NCBI GenBank assembly: GCA_036346405.1
Contig: CM070548.1
Location: 51,317,779-51,381,778 of the forward strand
Direction of reading: 5' to 3'
From: Phyllostachys edulis
Taxonomy: Eukaryota > Streptophyta > Magnoliopsida > Poales > Poaceae
Length of the DNA stretch: 64,000 nucleotides
The notes under the pieces were generated by a model. It saw only the letters and a program-made list of their open reading frames with translations, did no database searches and was not told the DNA's origin. Positions 46,836 through 57,539 of this stretch are shown here, piece after piece. Every line of letters begins with the position of its first letter. Position 1 is the stretch's first letter. A program made the translations under genes and the position numbers.

Positions 46836-49333
46836 TGTAATACCTCAAATTCCAATTAGAGAGAATATTATTCGGGAGAGGGAAATTTATTCAATATCGA
46901 ATGCAACAAAGTTTAGAGATGGAAATAAGTTCAAAATTCAGACTTTTTGAGAGAGTTTTGGGGCACCATCCCATAGTCGTGGGGGAAAGAGTCGGCATTA
47001 GAGGTCCATGGCCCATGGAAGGCTGGTAGCCCACTTGAAGGCAAGGAAGGGCGGGATCAAGCCACAAACCCTAGTATGCTATAGTATTTCCGTACTGCTA
47101 TAGCCCCCGCTCCTGCTATAGTGCCCGTGCCGCTACAGTAGCCACTCCCTTGGCCGTCGCTATCTCCGGTGTTTCCCCTATAGATTGGCCGGCCATAAGG
47201 AAGAGGAAGGAAGGGGGAGAAGAGAGGAGAAGGGAGAGGAAGGAGAGCTTCTTCGTGGGTTTTTGTTCAGCGTCTTCCTGGGGTTCTACAAGGGTAACGA
47301 AATCCGTTCTTTGCTGTATGATTCATAATAGATGCGAATTCGATTACGTTTAGTAGATCGGTTCCCTGTTGCAATTAGATAAATTCTATCCAATACCTTG
47401 CGCGATGGTTTTCATGTATGTGGGAATCGTTCTTAGCTTTCCGTAGCCTCCAAGATCACTAAATTCTGATTTACGGTTCAAAAGTTATGATAGATTCTTT
47501 CCTGCTATCCTGAAATATAACGAGAATTATCAGTAAAGATGTTTATTAAAATACGATTTCGTTAGGATCAAATTCAGACTTGTTGCCCCAAAATATTTTT
47601 GTAGATAATTTTATCATCTTTCCAGATTGATAAAGAACACTCTATTTGGACTTGTAGAACAAAAGATATGATCATTTCTTTACTACTGTCTATTTCTGTT
47701 AGGCAGATTCTATAATAGAATTTCATCTAATTGTTAGCCTCATATTTTTGCCGATTTAGAGAATTCACCCAACTAGTTTAATGTGGACATTTTCGTTATC
47801 TTTCCATAGGATCTGAGCTCACTCTGTTTCGAGTCCCAGATCAAAAGTTATGGTGTTTTTAGTTCTGCTATCCAGTTTATCGTCGCACTAGACTGTTGGT
47901 TTAATTGGGTAGATCGACTTTGTGGACCTTGGGGTTAGGATGCTGCGATTAAGCGTTTCGAGTGACGTCCTATTCATGTGGTTCCTTATTCAAGTAATTC
48001 AATTTTGTAGGAGGAGAGGGTTCGAGATTAGTGGCTTCGTCCTTGCCTCCTAATGCATCGCAATTCGAAAGGCAAGTATAATTGATTTGTCTTGATTGCT
48101 ATTTGTTCCACATGATTGACGAATGTGCAATGGGTATTTTCGGTATTTCTTGTTTCCCTTCACAATTGATATACCATGATTATTCGGTAATATGTTTACG
48201 TTCGATATATTCATTCATTCCTTCTTTCATATACACCCACAAGAGTGGGTACTGAAGTACCATTATTCCAATATGGGCAAGTACCTTGTGATTCTTATTG
48301 TTGGTGAATGCTAAGTGCTTGTTGTTCATACTGTTATTTCTATGATCCATGAGTAGATTGAATGCTTCATGTTCTTTTCACGTTCATTACTCCATGTTTA
48401 AGGAGATGATGTCTTTCATTATACTTAATTCATTCCATTCATTCATTGTTCATGTTTCATCCACGGGAGTGGAATGTAAAGATCCATCAATTCCAGTATG
48501 GGCACGTAAGACCCACCATTCCAATGTGGGCAGATTTGGATCCCCGTATGAAACATTCTTCATACGGGCCTTGGATCCCTGCATTTTGTTAAATGCGGGC
48601 CTAAGTGAACACCGATGGGTGTGTCACTGGCTATACCGGGATAAGTAGAAGTGGAGTTCATGCATTTCATTTATTCATATGATTTCTGTTATTCTAAATT
48701 CATATTCTATAATATGACTGTTATGTTCCTATTCATTCACTCTACATTCGAATTCTATCATGTGATGATATGTTCCTATCCATTCATTCTACATTCGAAT
48801 TCTATTATGTGATGTTATGTTCTTACTCGTTCATTCTATTATGTTCTTATTCAGTATGGTTCATATTGTTCTGTTGTACTTGCCGAGTCGTGGACTCATT
48901 CTTACCATGTTTACTTGTTTTAGGTAAACATCGAAAACGGCATGCTTGGGAGGGAATAGTCACGAATCATTGATTCACTTTACACTATTCACTTGTTAAT
49001 TATGAACCTGTTATTACCTTTCTTTCGATAATCTTTGGATTGTAGTAACTGGAGTATGATGGTTGATGTTATCCTTTCTTATGATATGATTGAAATGGTA
49101 ATTGCCTAAGATCTTCGTATAGTCTATTGATATGATTATCATAGATGATTCTTCATGATTAGGTAAATAGAGTCTGATATGTTGTTAAATTCTGTTTCAA
49201 TTCTTATGTTCATTCTATCAATTGTTGATTCTTACTGGTTATTAGTTGATAGATGAATGAAAGTATTTTGTGTTGTTGATGTATGTTAGTCTTTTAGGTA
49301 ATATCTTGGCTTCCGCATAGCCAGGGTGTTACA
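46836..49333 (+). repeat. 3' LTR of the LARD-like element
   Basis: TGTAATACCTC to CAGGGTGTTACA, 2498 bp. It contains the intact GAGTC-GTG-GACTC hairpin at 48885-48897 and GCATGCTTGGGAGGGAATAG at 48940-48959. Confidence 0.9.
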
Positions 49334-51282
49334 TACCTCCATTATTAACACCGCTGACCTCGACGGCTCAGGTAAATTCTAAACCCATGGCTAGGTGAGT
49401 CCTCCACATGTTTCATCCACCCACAAGTTTTTTTTTTTGGAAATAGAACAAACTCAAGTAAAGTTCCCATGCCCGCCTTTGACCATAGGCACGGCTGTTT
49501 AAACAGTTTAGACTCTGCAGAGGTTGTACACTGTACCCACAAGAGATAGTCATACTCATTGCCCCAGATGATTCCTTAGTCATGTAGTTGAGCGACCGTC
49601 ACAATAACGTTTCCTAATCGGACGAATATACCGGAAAAAGGCACAACGGCAAAGCGCGCAAATAAATACACGAGCATAAATAAATGAACTCCAAATTAAA
49701 CAAGACCTATACCATTAGTAAGATCTTGAATTTGCAAAATTTTAGAAACAAGTTTCATAATTTTTGGAGCTATAACGGAGGAGAACGGGATTTACGAAGT
49801 TCAGAAGGGAATAAAACCCTAAAAAGAAAACTAGAAAAAAGGGGGGAGAGAGAAATGAGCTGGTGGTGGGGGCCACAGCTCAGTCTCTAGTGCATGGGAA
49901 CCCCGTGGACCATGTCCACGCGCGGGTGTGCTTGGGCGCGTGGTGGACCAGCCACAAGCGGGCCCGCTGGCAGCCAAGAAAGGAGAGGGGGGGTCAAGAG
50001 GGCCACAGGCCATAGAGAGAGAGAGAGAGAGAGCAGGAGGTAAAGAGGGAGCAAGGGAGGTGCTCGAGCGGCACAGGGCGGGGTGGCGGTGCTGGCAAGT
50101 GGGGCGGTAGGTCGGCCGGTAGGTGGGCGGAACGGAAGCTCCGGAGGGCGGTAAACCCACAAGCAGTGGTGGAAGCACCGGAGGAGGTTGAGTGCGGCAG
50201 TGGCGGAGCCAAAGGCGGTGGCGGCTTCACGGGTTCATGCGGCGTCGGCGAAGCAGCAACACAAGGAGGTGGGCGGCGCGTGCATAGGCGGCGCGGGGGC
50301 GTGGGGAAGCCGATGGGGTGATCCGGGTGGCCTAGGGGTGGCCGAATCGGTCCGGTGGCAGCGGCCGTGGACGAAGGAGAAGGAAGCCCAGTGGCGGCTT
50401 GGCTCGGTGGCGAGAAGGAGGGATTAAGGTGGGGGACGGGCTCCTCGGGCCTTGGGGCACACGGCGACGGGGTTTCCCGGGAGCGAGGCTTACCGGAGTG
50501 GATGAACGATATGGAGGTAGCACGGCCGACAATGCGGCTCAGGCTCTGCTTCGGTTCTTCTCTGCGGGGAGGACTTACCGGGGCTCCCAGGGGCGATGTG
50601 TGGATGAAGGCGGGCCACAGGGGTCCTCTTATAGGCCTTGGAGGAGGAGTGCCAACGGGAGAGAGGAGAGCCGTTGGGCGGCGAGGCGGGCACGCACGTT
50701 TCCGAGGCGGCGACATGGGAGGTCTGTGCACGAAGAGGACGGGGCGAAGGGGTTGGTGAGGCATGGCGAGGGGTGGGTGGCGATGTCAGGGAGGCATGCA
50801 CGGCAGATAGCTCGTGGCGTCGCAGGTGGCCTCGTGCGGTGGCGTGTGTGTCGAAGGGAGAGAGAGAGGCGCTCGGCTTGACCGGGTGGGTAGAAGAAGA
50901 TGACCTGGGGCGAGGAGCTGGGCCATCGGCCAAAAGAGAAAAAGGAGTAGGAGGCCGGTGCGGTTGGGCCAGGTAGGCCAAAAGAAAAGAGGAAGGCCCG
51001 GTGGCTGTTGGGCCGAGACCGAGAGGAAAAAGGCCAGAGCCCAAGAAAGAAAATGGGCCGGCCCGAGAAAACAGGGCTGAGCCCAAAATAGAGGAAAGCT
51101 CGAAGTTCAAAAAGGAGAGATTCAAACCGAAATTTGAATTTCGAGGGTAAAGTATATTTGAAACACAAACCCGAGCTTAAAGAAGAAGGGAGATTTTGAA
51201 AATAAGTACTAATTTCAAATACGGCAGAAAACCAAAAACCGAAGGTAAATACTATTCCCGTTTTCGAAAATGGGACGCTACA
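49334..51282 (-). repeat. Remaining part of the 3' LTR of the pol-less element
   Basis: Continuation of the LTR that starts at 39894. The right edge GGACGCTACA (51282) reads TGTAGCGTCCC on the minus strand. The GC-rich U3 segment 49880-51120 yields long overlapping frames on both strands (up to 256 codons, Pro/Arg-rich) that I regard as composition effects. A GA microsatellite lies at 50014-50033. Confidence 0.75.
50627..50633 (-). promoter_or_regulatory. Candidate TATA box of the pol-less element LTR
   Basis: Minus strand TATAAGA in GGCCTATAAGAGGACC, about 650 bp into the LTR. It would leave about 2 kb of R plus U5, a layout like that of the Tekay LTR. Confidence 0.45.
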
Positions 51283-51295
51283 AATCCTACCCACC
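51283..51295 (-). other. Polypurine tract of the pol-less element
   Basis: Minus strand AAGGTGGGTAGGATT next to the LTR edge at 51282. It is less purine-pure than the other two tracts. Confidence 0.6.
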
Positions 51296-51661
51296 TTAAA
51301 TGGAATCTCGACCCCGAGATTCGAGCTTCCCAAAGAACGTACCTCTCATTACTCCTGAAGCTGCTTGGATTTCTGCGGCGGCGACATGATTCACATGGCC
51401 TTGGTTTTGGCTTTGGCTTCGCGTGGAAATAGCTCTGGGTGCCTGCGAGGTCTGATGACTTTTGCTTGCAACTGAAGTCTGTCGTTGAGCTAGTGTGGCT
51501 TTGAAGTTGTATTCCCTCGGGGTGACTTGTTGAGGGCACTTGTTGGGAAAATATCCTCGTTTTCCACAGTTGAAACAATGAAGATGAGCTATCCGGTTGT
51601 GCGCTGCAACTTGGTAAATTGATGCTAACTGCTGGTTCATAACCATGTATTGGAGTGCCAA
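51296..51661 (-). CDS. gag: Gag C-terminus with zinc knuckle, running into the polypurine tract
   Basis: A 121-codon frame. Near residue 29 it has a nucleocapsid knuckle CFNCGKRGYFPNKC: spacing C-x2-C-x4-Y-x4-C, where the usual histidine is tyrosine (a single base change would do this). A Gln/Ser-rich spacer follows. AAAEIQAASGVMRGTF then looks like the gag-protease junction of gypsy elements, where VxxGTF starts the protease. Immediately afterwards the text becomes the conserved pre-PPT sequence (ESRGRDSI), so protease, RT, RNase H and integrase have been removed as one block. The N-terminal gag core is not recognisable upstream. It is a remnant; whether any protein is made is unknown. Confidence 0.65.
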   Translation of the reverse strand: MALQYMVMNQQLASIYQVAAHNRIAHLHCFNCGKRGYFPNKCPQQVTPREYNFKATLAQRQTSVASKSHQTSQAPRAISTRSQSQNQGHVNHVAAAEIQAASGVMRGTFFGKLESRGRDSI

Positions 51662-53316
51662 CTAAAAAGCTATAAATTTTGTCTTCCAAATTGCTGGATC
51701 CAAGTCACTATTATTGGAATCCACCATTCCAGCATAGCATAAGGTCACCCAATTAAAAGAACATCCAATCATTTAATAAATCTCATATTCTATTGATATG
51801 ATAACAAAATTCCCAAATCTTGCTTCTGCCAATCCAATAGATTCACCATTTTGATTTCATGATTTCTCTATTTCATTAATCCACAAAATCTAGTAGTAAT
51901 AATCGCATCTTCCAATCCGATAAACTCCAAATCATGCTAAATTTTATTCTATCCCTTTTTGGAACGAGATTCAACAAAGATTATAACCACGCAATTGTTT
52001 CCTCCAAAAATTATTGACTAAATCCGTGACATCATTCACTGAATTTCTCAAGCATATTTATCAATTGCGATCCTCCAGAATGTCTTTATATAAATCCAAT
52101 ATCTTTATTATGGAACCTTCCAAAAGACTGCTTGTAATCCACAAATTCAAATTTAATCCGCTAAATTATTTTATCACCATCTATCCAATAATTATTTAGT
52201 CCAACTCCAATGTTAGTAAGGTATCCTTCAATCATATATTCCAATATCCAACAATCATATGTTTGTATGATTCAACATCCCGCAATTATATCATTCTATA
52301 ATATGATCAAGACATATCTCTATAATTCAACCAAAATTTCTTTTAAATCTCAACTTCTCTATTCAATCATATCCAATTAATTCCAATGTTACCAACATAC
52401 ATAATTAATTCCATATTTTCTTGGTTTAATTCTATCCATCAAAATCAATATCATGAATTGATAATCCTATAATCCAATCTTCAACAATTATATTTCCATA
52501 GTCCAAAAAATCATGTATTTCTACAATCCAACTAAGATTTTACCAATTCTACCAAAATTAACATCATGAATCGATAAGGAAAATCCAATTTCTTCTGATA
52601 ATCAAATCGGTACTTCAGATTCCTATATCTTTCATGATCAATCAAAATTTTCTTCCACGATCATTTTCTTTCTCCATAATCTATATAATCCACCAATCTA
52701 CTATTCTTCGCAATTAAGACTTATCCATCATCAAACTCTAGTGTTTACAAGAACTTCTTAAAACATCGGCAAATCTTAAGATTTTCAATTCCCAAAATCA
52801 ATTCGATCTAGGATTTCCCAAAACTATCTAGCTTGGCATCCAATATAGTAGTTAATCCCAACAAGGATAGCTTCGATGTAACTTACCTATTTGAACAATC
52901 TTCAACAATTCTTCATAGGTTTCATAGATGAGAGAAAGAAAGCACGATAGGCGAGAGGAAAAAGCACACTAGACGAGAGAAAATAAGGGAGGAAGACTTG
53001 GGCTGCTGCTTTCTTTAGTTCCATCGGAGGGAACAACTCAGCTTAGAACTAGATGGGTTATATGAGAGTTTACTGGCCCTCTAGAGCACAACAGAAGAAT
53101 CTTCAAACCAACAAGGAGAAAGAATCAAGTACAATACAAAGCCTAGAGTGGCTGCATTATATTAAGGGAGTTAGGTGTTACATGACTCCTGAAGCACAAC
53201 ATATAGGCCATGCTAAGCCACGACACGAGATGCAAACACAACATCTAAAAAAAGAAGAAAACAGAAAGTGTTTGCCACTAAATAACTGCCTAGTAAGCAC
53301 TGCTAGCTAACTTAGA
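51662..53316 (-). other. AT-rich internal region of the pol-less element
   Basis: No frame above about 85 codons and no retroviral motif on either strand. The base use (runs of AATCC/ATTCC on the plus strand) is unlike coding sequence. It may contain decayed gag. Confidence 0.5.
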
Positions 53317-53559
53317 CTAATCCTGGCTACTCCAACGGGGGTACATGCTACCAGAAATAGTGCAGTTGCCCGGGGAACGGGAGCGAGAACAACTCTGGCC
53401 GAAGCTCGGAGAGCGAGAACAGGAGCGGGAATGGTTGAAGCTGCGTCCACGGCTGGACTCTCGAAGGTTGATGACAGGCGGCGGACGGGGGCATTGCACG
53501 CTCTTGCGTGCAGTTGTCCTGATGCGGGATCCTCCGAGCCGAAGCGGTTGAGCTGCCAC
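53317..53559 (-). pseudogene. Ser/Arg-rich frame in the pol-less element
   Basis: An 80-codon minus-strand frame with an Arg-Ser-rich middle (SRSPSFGQSCSRSRSPG). It lies downstream of the short 5' frame (53827-54000), separated by stops and shifts, and may be the same decayed reading unit. I do not recognise a family. A basic Arg/Ser region would suit nucleic-acid binding, but that is only inference from composition. Confidence 0.3.
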
Positions 53560-53826
53560 CGGGTTGCTAGAGATGACGATAGGTGCAGCTGGAGCTAGGG
53601 TAGAGATCGCAGTGGCTAGTGCAACGGTGGTGTTCTTCTCCTAATGTTGAAGATCTTTAGGCAGAGTTCTCCTTTCTAGGGAGACGGGAAGGTACAGAAT
53701 GATGATCTTAACAAGAGATCCTCGTGCATCTAGCACAAGTGAGTTGAGGCAAAGCGTGCTATGTTCTGAATGGCATTAGAAAAGCTGCTCCTGGGATGCT
53801 CAGTCCGGAAGGTGTGAGCGATGAAC

Positions 53827-54000
53827 TCAACCTCCATGGAACGAGAATCTCGATCTAGAACCTAAGTCTTCCGGCCTCTGAAGATGGGCTAGTGGCGAAC
53901 TGAGGTACTGCATGAGTTTGCGGAGGATACCAACAAACTCGTTGTCGTTCTCGCCGTGAGAGAAGAAATCCCACGGGCCATCGGATGACGATACGGTCAT
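53827..54000 (-). pseudogene. First frame after the leader of the pol-less element
   Basis: A minus-strand ATG at 54000, about 200 bp from the PBS, opens a frame of about 57 codons (MTVSSSDGPWDFFSHGENDN.., then EFVGILRKLMQYL, QRPEDLGSRSR). The text then continues in another frame (VEFIAHTFRTEHPRSSF), so an indel near 53840 ended it. The position is where gag or a leader protein would begin. I do not recognise the family, and the WDFFSHGE..EFVGILR text is distinctive enough to search. Confidence 0.45.
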
Positions 54001-54190
54001 CTAGGATTTTAAAACAAAAGAGAGTGCCAGCAACGGAGTAGACTCACAAAAAGGAGGTAAGTAAAGAACTAAGAGAGATGAGTAAGAGCAATAAATATGC
54101 TATATTTTTCTCAAAACTTTTCTTAGTTTTTGAAAATAAGACTCAAATCCTTAGGCTCGACTAGTCTAGCTAAGGCTCCTACAGTCATAT

Positions 54191-54202
54191 GCTCTGATAC
54201 CA
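54191..54202 (-). other. Primer-binding site of the pol-less element
   Basis: Minus strand TGGTATCAGAGC, four bases inside the LTR edge at 54207. Confidence 0.9.
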
Positions 54203-54206
54203 GCTC

Positions 54207-54489
54207 TGTCGGACCCGGATTTTGAGAATCCAAATCCTCTGTGAAAACACTGTGCTATTCCCTGGATCAGTAGATAGCACTCACAAATACATCACTGAAT
54301 CAAATTATACATGGCGTAGATTAAACCATACCATTCATTAATTAACACCACAGAGTTTACATAGACCGCATCGAGTCAGGTTTTACAATAAGGCCGAATA
54401 GGCCAAGGATTACATTACAAAAGCAGAAGCGACAATGGAAGCAAAAGGGGTAGAGCACATCTCTCCATAGGCAAGCAACTGGGGAAACC
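54207..54489 (-). repeat. 5' LTR of the pol-less element, first 283 bp
   Basis: TGTCGGACCCGG.. matches 39894-40171 almost base for base and includes GGCCGAATAGGCC at 54392-54404. It is cut at 54490 by the copia LTR inside GGGGAAACC|CGTG, as the intact partner at 40163 shows. Confidence 0.9.
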
Positions 54490-54865
54490 TGAAAGCATCT
54501 AGGCCCTTAAAAATTGTTTTGGTAATTAATGATAATATCTGAATATGGGATTAACATGTTTATTGCGTATTTACAAGGTTAAGTCCCATTGGTGAGTTTG
54601 ATAACTTGAAGATGCACGCAAAAGGACAACATGAAGATCATTATGGCTCGAAGACAAGGTACAAGTAGTCTAGGATCCTTTTTATGTTTTACCGGTCTTA
54701 GGAGAAATGGTTGGAAGACCGGATTTTAGGTTAAATGCTGTACTATTAAGAGAGATCATGACTAGTAGCTTGATAGCATGTTCTCGTGCCATTTAGATCA
54801 ATTTAGGATCATGCATGCATTTGAATTTGATTTGGAAAGCCAACTGTGCTTTATCAGGACAATCG

Positions 54866-55312
54866 GTAGTACTAACGTTAAGTCGGCGGTACTACCGCTC
54901 AGCGGTACGACCGGGCTCGTGGTGCGATACTACCACAACCCGGTTGTTCCGATTTCTAGTTGGCGGTATGTAAATTCCTGAGAGAATCCTTTTCAGTTTA
55001 AAATGCAAACCCTGAGAGCGGTACTACCGCAGTTGTTCAAGCGGTACCGCCGCACTCCGGTAATTCTGAAAATTTGAGCGTACGTTTTTTTTTCCAGAGA
55101 GCACCCTTTTTGGTTTCTTTGAGAAACGGTAGTACCGCCCTTGTTGAGCGGTATGACCGGCCAGCGGTAGTACCGCATGATAGTTGGCGGTAGTACCGCG
55201 CCGCAGTTTAAACGGTTATGTCAGAGGGAGTTAATGCCTCTATTATAGCCATTACGGAGTGGTAGGTGAAGAGCGGTAGTACCTCATGGTACATGGCGGT
55301 AGTACCACATTT
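54866..55312 (+). repeat. Cluster of GCGGTA(C/G)TACCGC palindromes
   Basis: Perfect or near-perfect 13-bp palindromes at about 54886, 55018, 55127, 55163 and 55185, and degenerate ones at about 54864, 55041, 55272 and 55294. They lie 50-500 bp before the TATA box, within U3. Confidence 0.8.
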
Positions 55313-55363
55313 CGCTGAAAGTTGGGGATTTCCTCCCCAACGGTCGTATTTGTTGGTGGGGGT

Positions 55364-55371
55364 TATAAATA
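55364..55371 (+). promoter_or_regulatory. TATA box of the SIRE-type LTR
   Basis: TATAAATA within GGGGTTATAAATACCCC, 875 bp into the LTR. Expected transcription start is near 55395-55400. Confidence 0.75.
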
Positions 55372-56003
55372 CCCCTCCACCTGCTCAAGGACAGCATGCT
55401 AGACCACATTTAACATCCTTAGAGCCTTGAGCATCCTTTCAACTACTCCAATACATTTGTACATTCATTGTGAGGTAGTTGAGCAATTCAAGTGCATTCA
55501 TACTAGATTGATCCATTGCACTTGAGTTCCGTTAAGCGAAGATCATCGGTTTATTACTCTTTGTGTTTTGCCAAACACCTAGATGGCTCGGCGGAGGTTG
55601 CACGGTGATCTCTTCAAGAAGGACTGTGAAGAGGTCTGGTGCCAAGATTGTGAGTGGCTTGGTGTTCGCCATCTCTAGAGTAGAGGAAGAACAACCACTA
55701 GTGATCGAGGGAAGCTTAATTCGTGGAGCCGGCTTGATTTGTTCAAGCTTTCTCAACGTGGACTAGTGAAGACTGGCAAGTCTTCAATACCACAGGAAAA
55801 ACTTCCTTGTCTCAATTGTGGTTATTTCTTGTCTTTACTTATTCCGCATTTACAATTTTAGCATTTATCTTGTGTTGAATTGCTTAGCTAGAATTGTATC
55901 TAGTTTAGACTTAGTCCATAATTGGCTTAAATTGTTAATTAGTCAAAAGGTTTTAAAACATCCTATTAACCCCGCTCTAGTCGGTTATCCTTGATCCTAC
56001 AAG

Positions 56004-56015
56004 TGGTATCAGAGC
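56004..56015 (+). other. Primer-binding site of the SIRE-type element
   Basis: TGGTATCAGAGC two bases after the LTR; initiator tRNA-Met type. Confidence 0.92.
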
Positions 56016-56060
56016 TTCGTCTCTCATTGATTTAGACCTAACCGTCTAAGAGAGAAAAGG

Positions 56061-56573
56061 ATGGCTAGTGAGGGAATTACTATAGGAAAGGCTCCTTTGT
56101 TTGATGGCTCTAATTATGCTTATTGGAAAATTACAATGTCAATTTATTTAAAGGCCATGAGTCCAAGCATATGGAAAATCATAAATAAGGGTTACGTTAT
56201 GCCTCTTAATCCACTACTTCCCAAGGATCAAGAGGGGCGTAATGCTCATTTAGATGCCCAAGCTATGAATGCTCTCTTTGATGCTTTGAACGTGGATGAG
56301 TTCAATAGAGTGGGCAATTTGGAAACCACTCACGAAATTTGGACCACCCTCTCGGAAATCCATGAGGGAACATCCACGCTCAAAGAGGCCAAATTGCATA
56401 GGCTTCGGATCAAATATGAGACATTCGTAAAGTTGCCTTGTGAAAACATCAGTGAGATGTATTCAAGACTCAACAATATTGTGAATGAACTCAAAGGTCT
56501 TGGCACTAACCTTCTTGATGTTGATATTGTGCGCAAGATACTTAGGGCTCTTCCGGACAGGTACGAAACGTGA
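56061..56573 (+). pseudogene. gag: Copia gag, N-terminal part
   Basis: 170 codons starting 46 bp after the PBS (MASEGITIGKAPLFDGSNYAYW). The F-DG-NY-W motif and the following alpha-helical text (MNALFDALNVDEFNRV, HEIWTTLSEIHEGTSTLKE, ILRALPDRYET) are the conserved copia gag core (the UBN2/gag-polypeptide family). The frame ends with a stop right after RYET because of an indel near 56570; gag continues in the next frame. In a working element this protein forms the particle shell. Confidence 0.88.
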
Positions 56574-57299
56574 CACTATTTCTCAACTCTCCCGAGTTGC
56601 CAAGAATGACGCCAACGGGACTTTTGGGCAACCTCATAATAAATGAGTTGTTTAAGAAAGACAAGGAAGAGCTCTTGGAGTCGTCTTTCTCAAAGAAGAA
56701 GATTACTGCTTTCAAGGCCAAAGCGAAATCAAGTGATGATGAGGATGAAGAAGGAGACTCCAAAGAGGAATTTGTCTTTCTTTTAAGAAGAATGAAGAAA
56801 TTCATGAGAAGATGCCCACATAGAAGCTTCAACTTCAACAAGAGCAAGAAAGGGCAATCCTCAAGTGACAACAAGCGTTATAGCTACATCTTGTGCTATA
56901 ATTGCGAAGAGAAGGGGCACGTTGCCTCTCATTGTCCTTTAAAGAAGGATGACAAGGGCAAGTCATTCAAGAAGAAGGAATACGATGGCAAGAAGAAACT
57001 TTTTAAGAAGCTTCACAAGGATGGCAAACATGAAGCCCATATTAGAGAATGGGATTCCGATGAGGAGTCAACCGACTCCGACTCCAATAAGGATGAGTCC
57101 CCCAACAAGAAGGGACTCGTAGGCATTGCCATCAAGGAGGAGGCTCTGTCGCTATTCTCCACTCCTACTTGCCTCATGGCAAAAGGAGATAAGGTAAAAT
57201 CCATTAATGATAGTGAAATTTCATATGATGAATTAATGGATATGCTTGCAGACTTGAATGAATATTTTGGAAAAGAAATGTCAAAATATAAAGTCTTAA
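56570..57299 (+). pseudogene. gag: Copia gag, C-terminal part with zinc knuckle, cut by CACTA
   Basis: Continues from the previous piece in a different frame (LFLNSPELPRMTPTGLLG..). It has an acidic stretch (SSDDEDEEGDSKEE), the nucleocapsid knuckle CYNCEEKGHVASHC (C-x2-C-x4-H-x4-C) near residue 109, a Lys-rich stretch, and an acidic segment (DSDEESTDSDSNKDE). The open frame runs to 57358, but everything after codon KVLTL (57299) is transposon end. The family's protein would continue into further gag and pol. The single frameshift and the insertion both prevent function. Confidence 0.88.
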
Positions 57300-57520
57300 C
57301 ACTACCAGAATCGTCGAAGTTCCCGAGTGCTAGTAAGTTTCCCGAGTGTTTTGAATAAGACACTCGGGAACTTCCCGAGTGCCTCATGAAACACTCGGAA
57401 ATTATAAAACACTCGGAAAGTTAACTTTCCGAGTGTCCGATCGGACACTCTGAAACTACGACGGAGCAACGGAAAAATTAGCTCCCGAGTGTCGCTCATT
57501 CTGAGACACTCGGGAGCTAA
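57300..57520 (+). repeat. CACTA terminal and subterminal inverted repeats
   Basis: About ten copies of (T)TCCCGAGTG or its complement in both orientations. They include a perfect 20-bp palindrome at 57431-57450 (GAGTGTCCGA and its complement) and a 16-bp perfect stem TTAGCTCCCGAGTGTC (57478-57493) facing 57505-57520 with an 11-nt loop. Such repeats bind the element's accessory protein in En/Spm (family knowledge). Confidence 0.88.
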
Positions 57521-57539
57521 AAGTAACTGATTCGCGCCA

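Larger units (their letters stand above)
40629..49333 (+). mobile_element. Short-internal gypsy derivative (LARD-like) with decayed chromovirus pol
   Basis: Two LTRs of about 2.5 kb (40629-43156, 46836-49333), similar at roughly 93-97 percent by eye, a PBS (43159) and PPT (46823) are present. The ends are flanked by TACC (40625-40628 and 49334-49337), a 4-bp match; 5 bp would be usual, so the duplication may have changed. The internal region is 3.7 kb and has no intact gag-pol frame, but its last 450 bp show remnants of the integrase C-terminus and chromodomain. It is inserted in the 3' LTR of the pol-less minus-strand element, whose text resumes at 49334. The open frame 44830-45138 (102 codons) is not recognised. 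Confidence 0.85.
39894..54489 (-). mobile_element. Pol-less gypsy-like element (gag remnant only), minus strand, nested insertions in both LTRs
   Basis: The two LTRs begin TGTCAAACCCGG (39894) and TGTCGGACCCGG (54207) and stay alike for about 280 bp until the right one is cut at 54490. The right one has a minus-strand PBS beside it; the left one ends GGACGCTACA at 51282 followed by a purine tract (minus strand), so the order is 5' LTR at right, 3' LTR at left. The internal region (51283-54206) is only 2.9 kb. It holds gag-like frames but no reverse transcriptase, RNase H or integrase. The left LTR (39894-40628 plus 49334-51282, about 2.7 kb) is opened by 40629-49333; the right LTR is opened by the copia element at 54490. 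It would need proteins supplied by a related element to move. Confidence 0.8.
54490..56001 (+). repeat. 5' LTR of the SIRE-type element
   Basis: 1512 bp, TG..CA. It contains a run of GCGGTA(C/G)TACCGC palindromes upstream of the TATA box. The frame 55563-55766 has no recognisable product. Confidence 0.82.
54490..57299 (+). mobile_element. SIRE/Maximus-type Ty1/copia element, 5' half, cut by a CACTA transposon
   Basis: The LTR starts TGAAAGCATCTAGGCCC, typical of the SIRE/Maximus group in grasses, and ends GATCCTACA at 56001. PBS, gag with a CCHC knuckle and an acidic/lysine-rich C-terminal part follow. The gag frame is cut at 57299 by the CACTA end. The rest of the element must lie beyond the window, after the CACTA and the LTR nested in it. 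Confidence 0.85.

Noticed and set aside
49994..51333. Long minus-strand frames of 256, 211 and 234 codons
   Set aside because: They overlap each other in different frames, are Pro/Arg/Ser-rich, lie in the GC-rich U3 of an LTR, and one runs across the LTR edge and polypurine tract. This is a composition effect.
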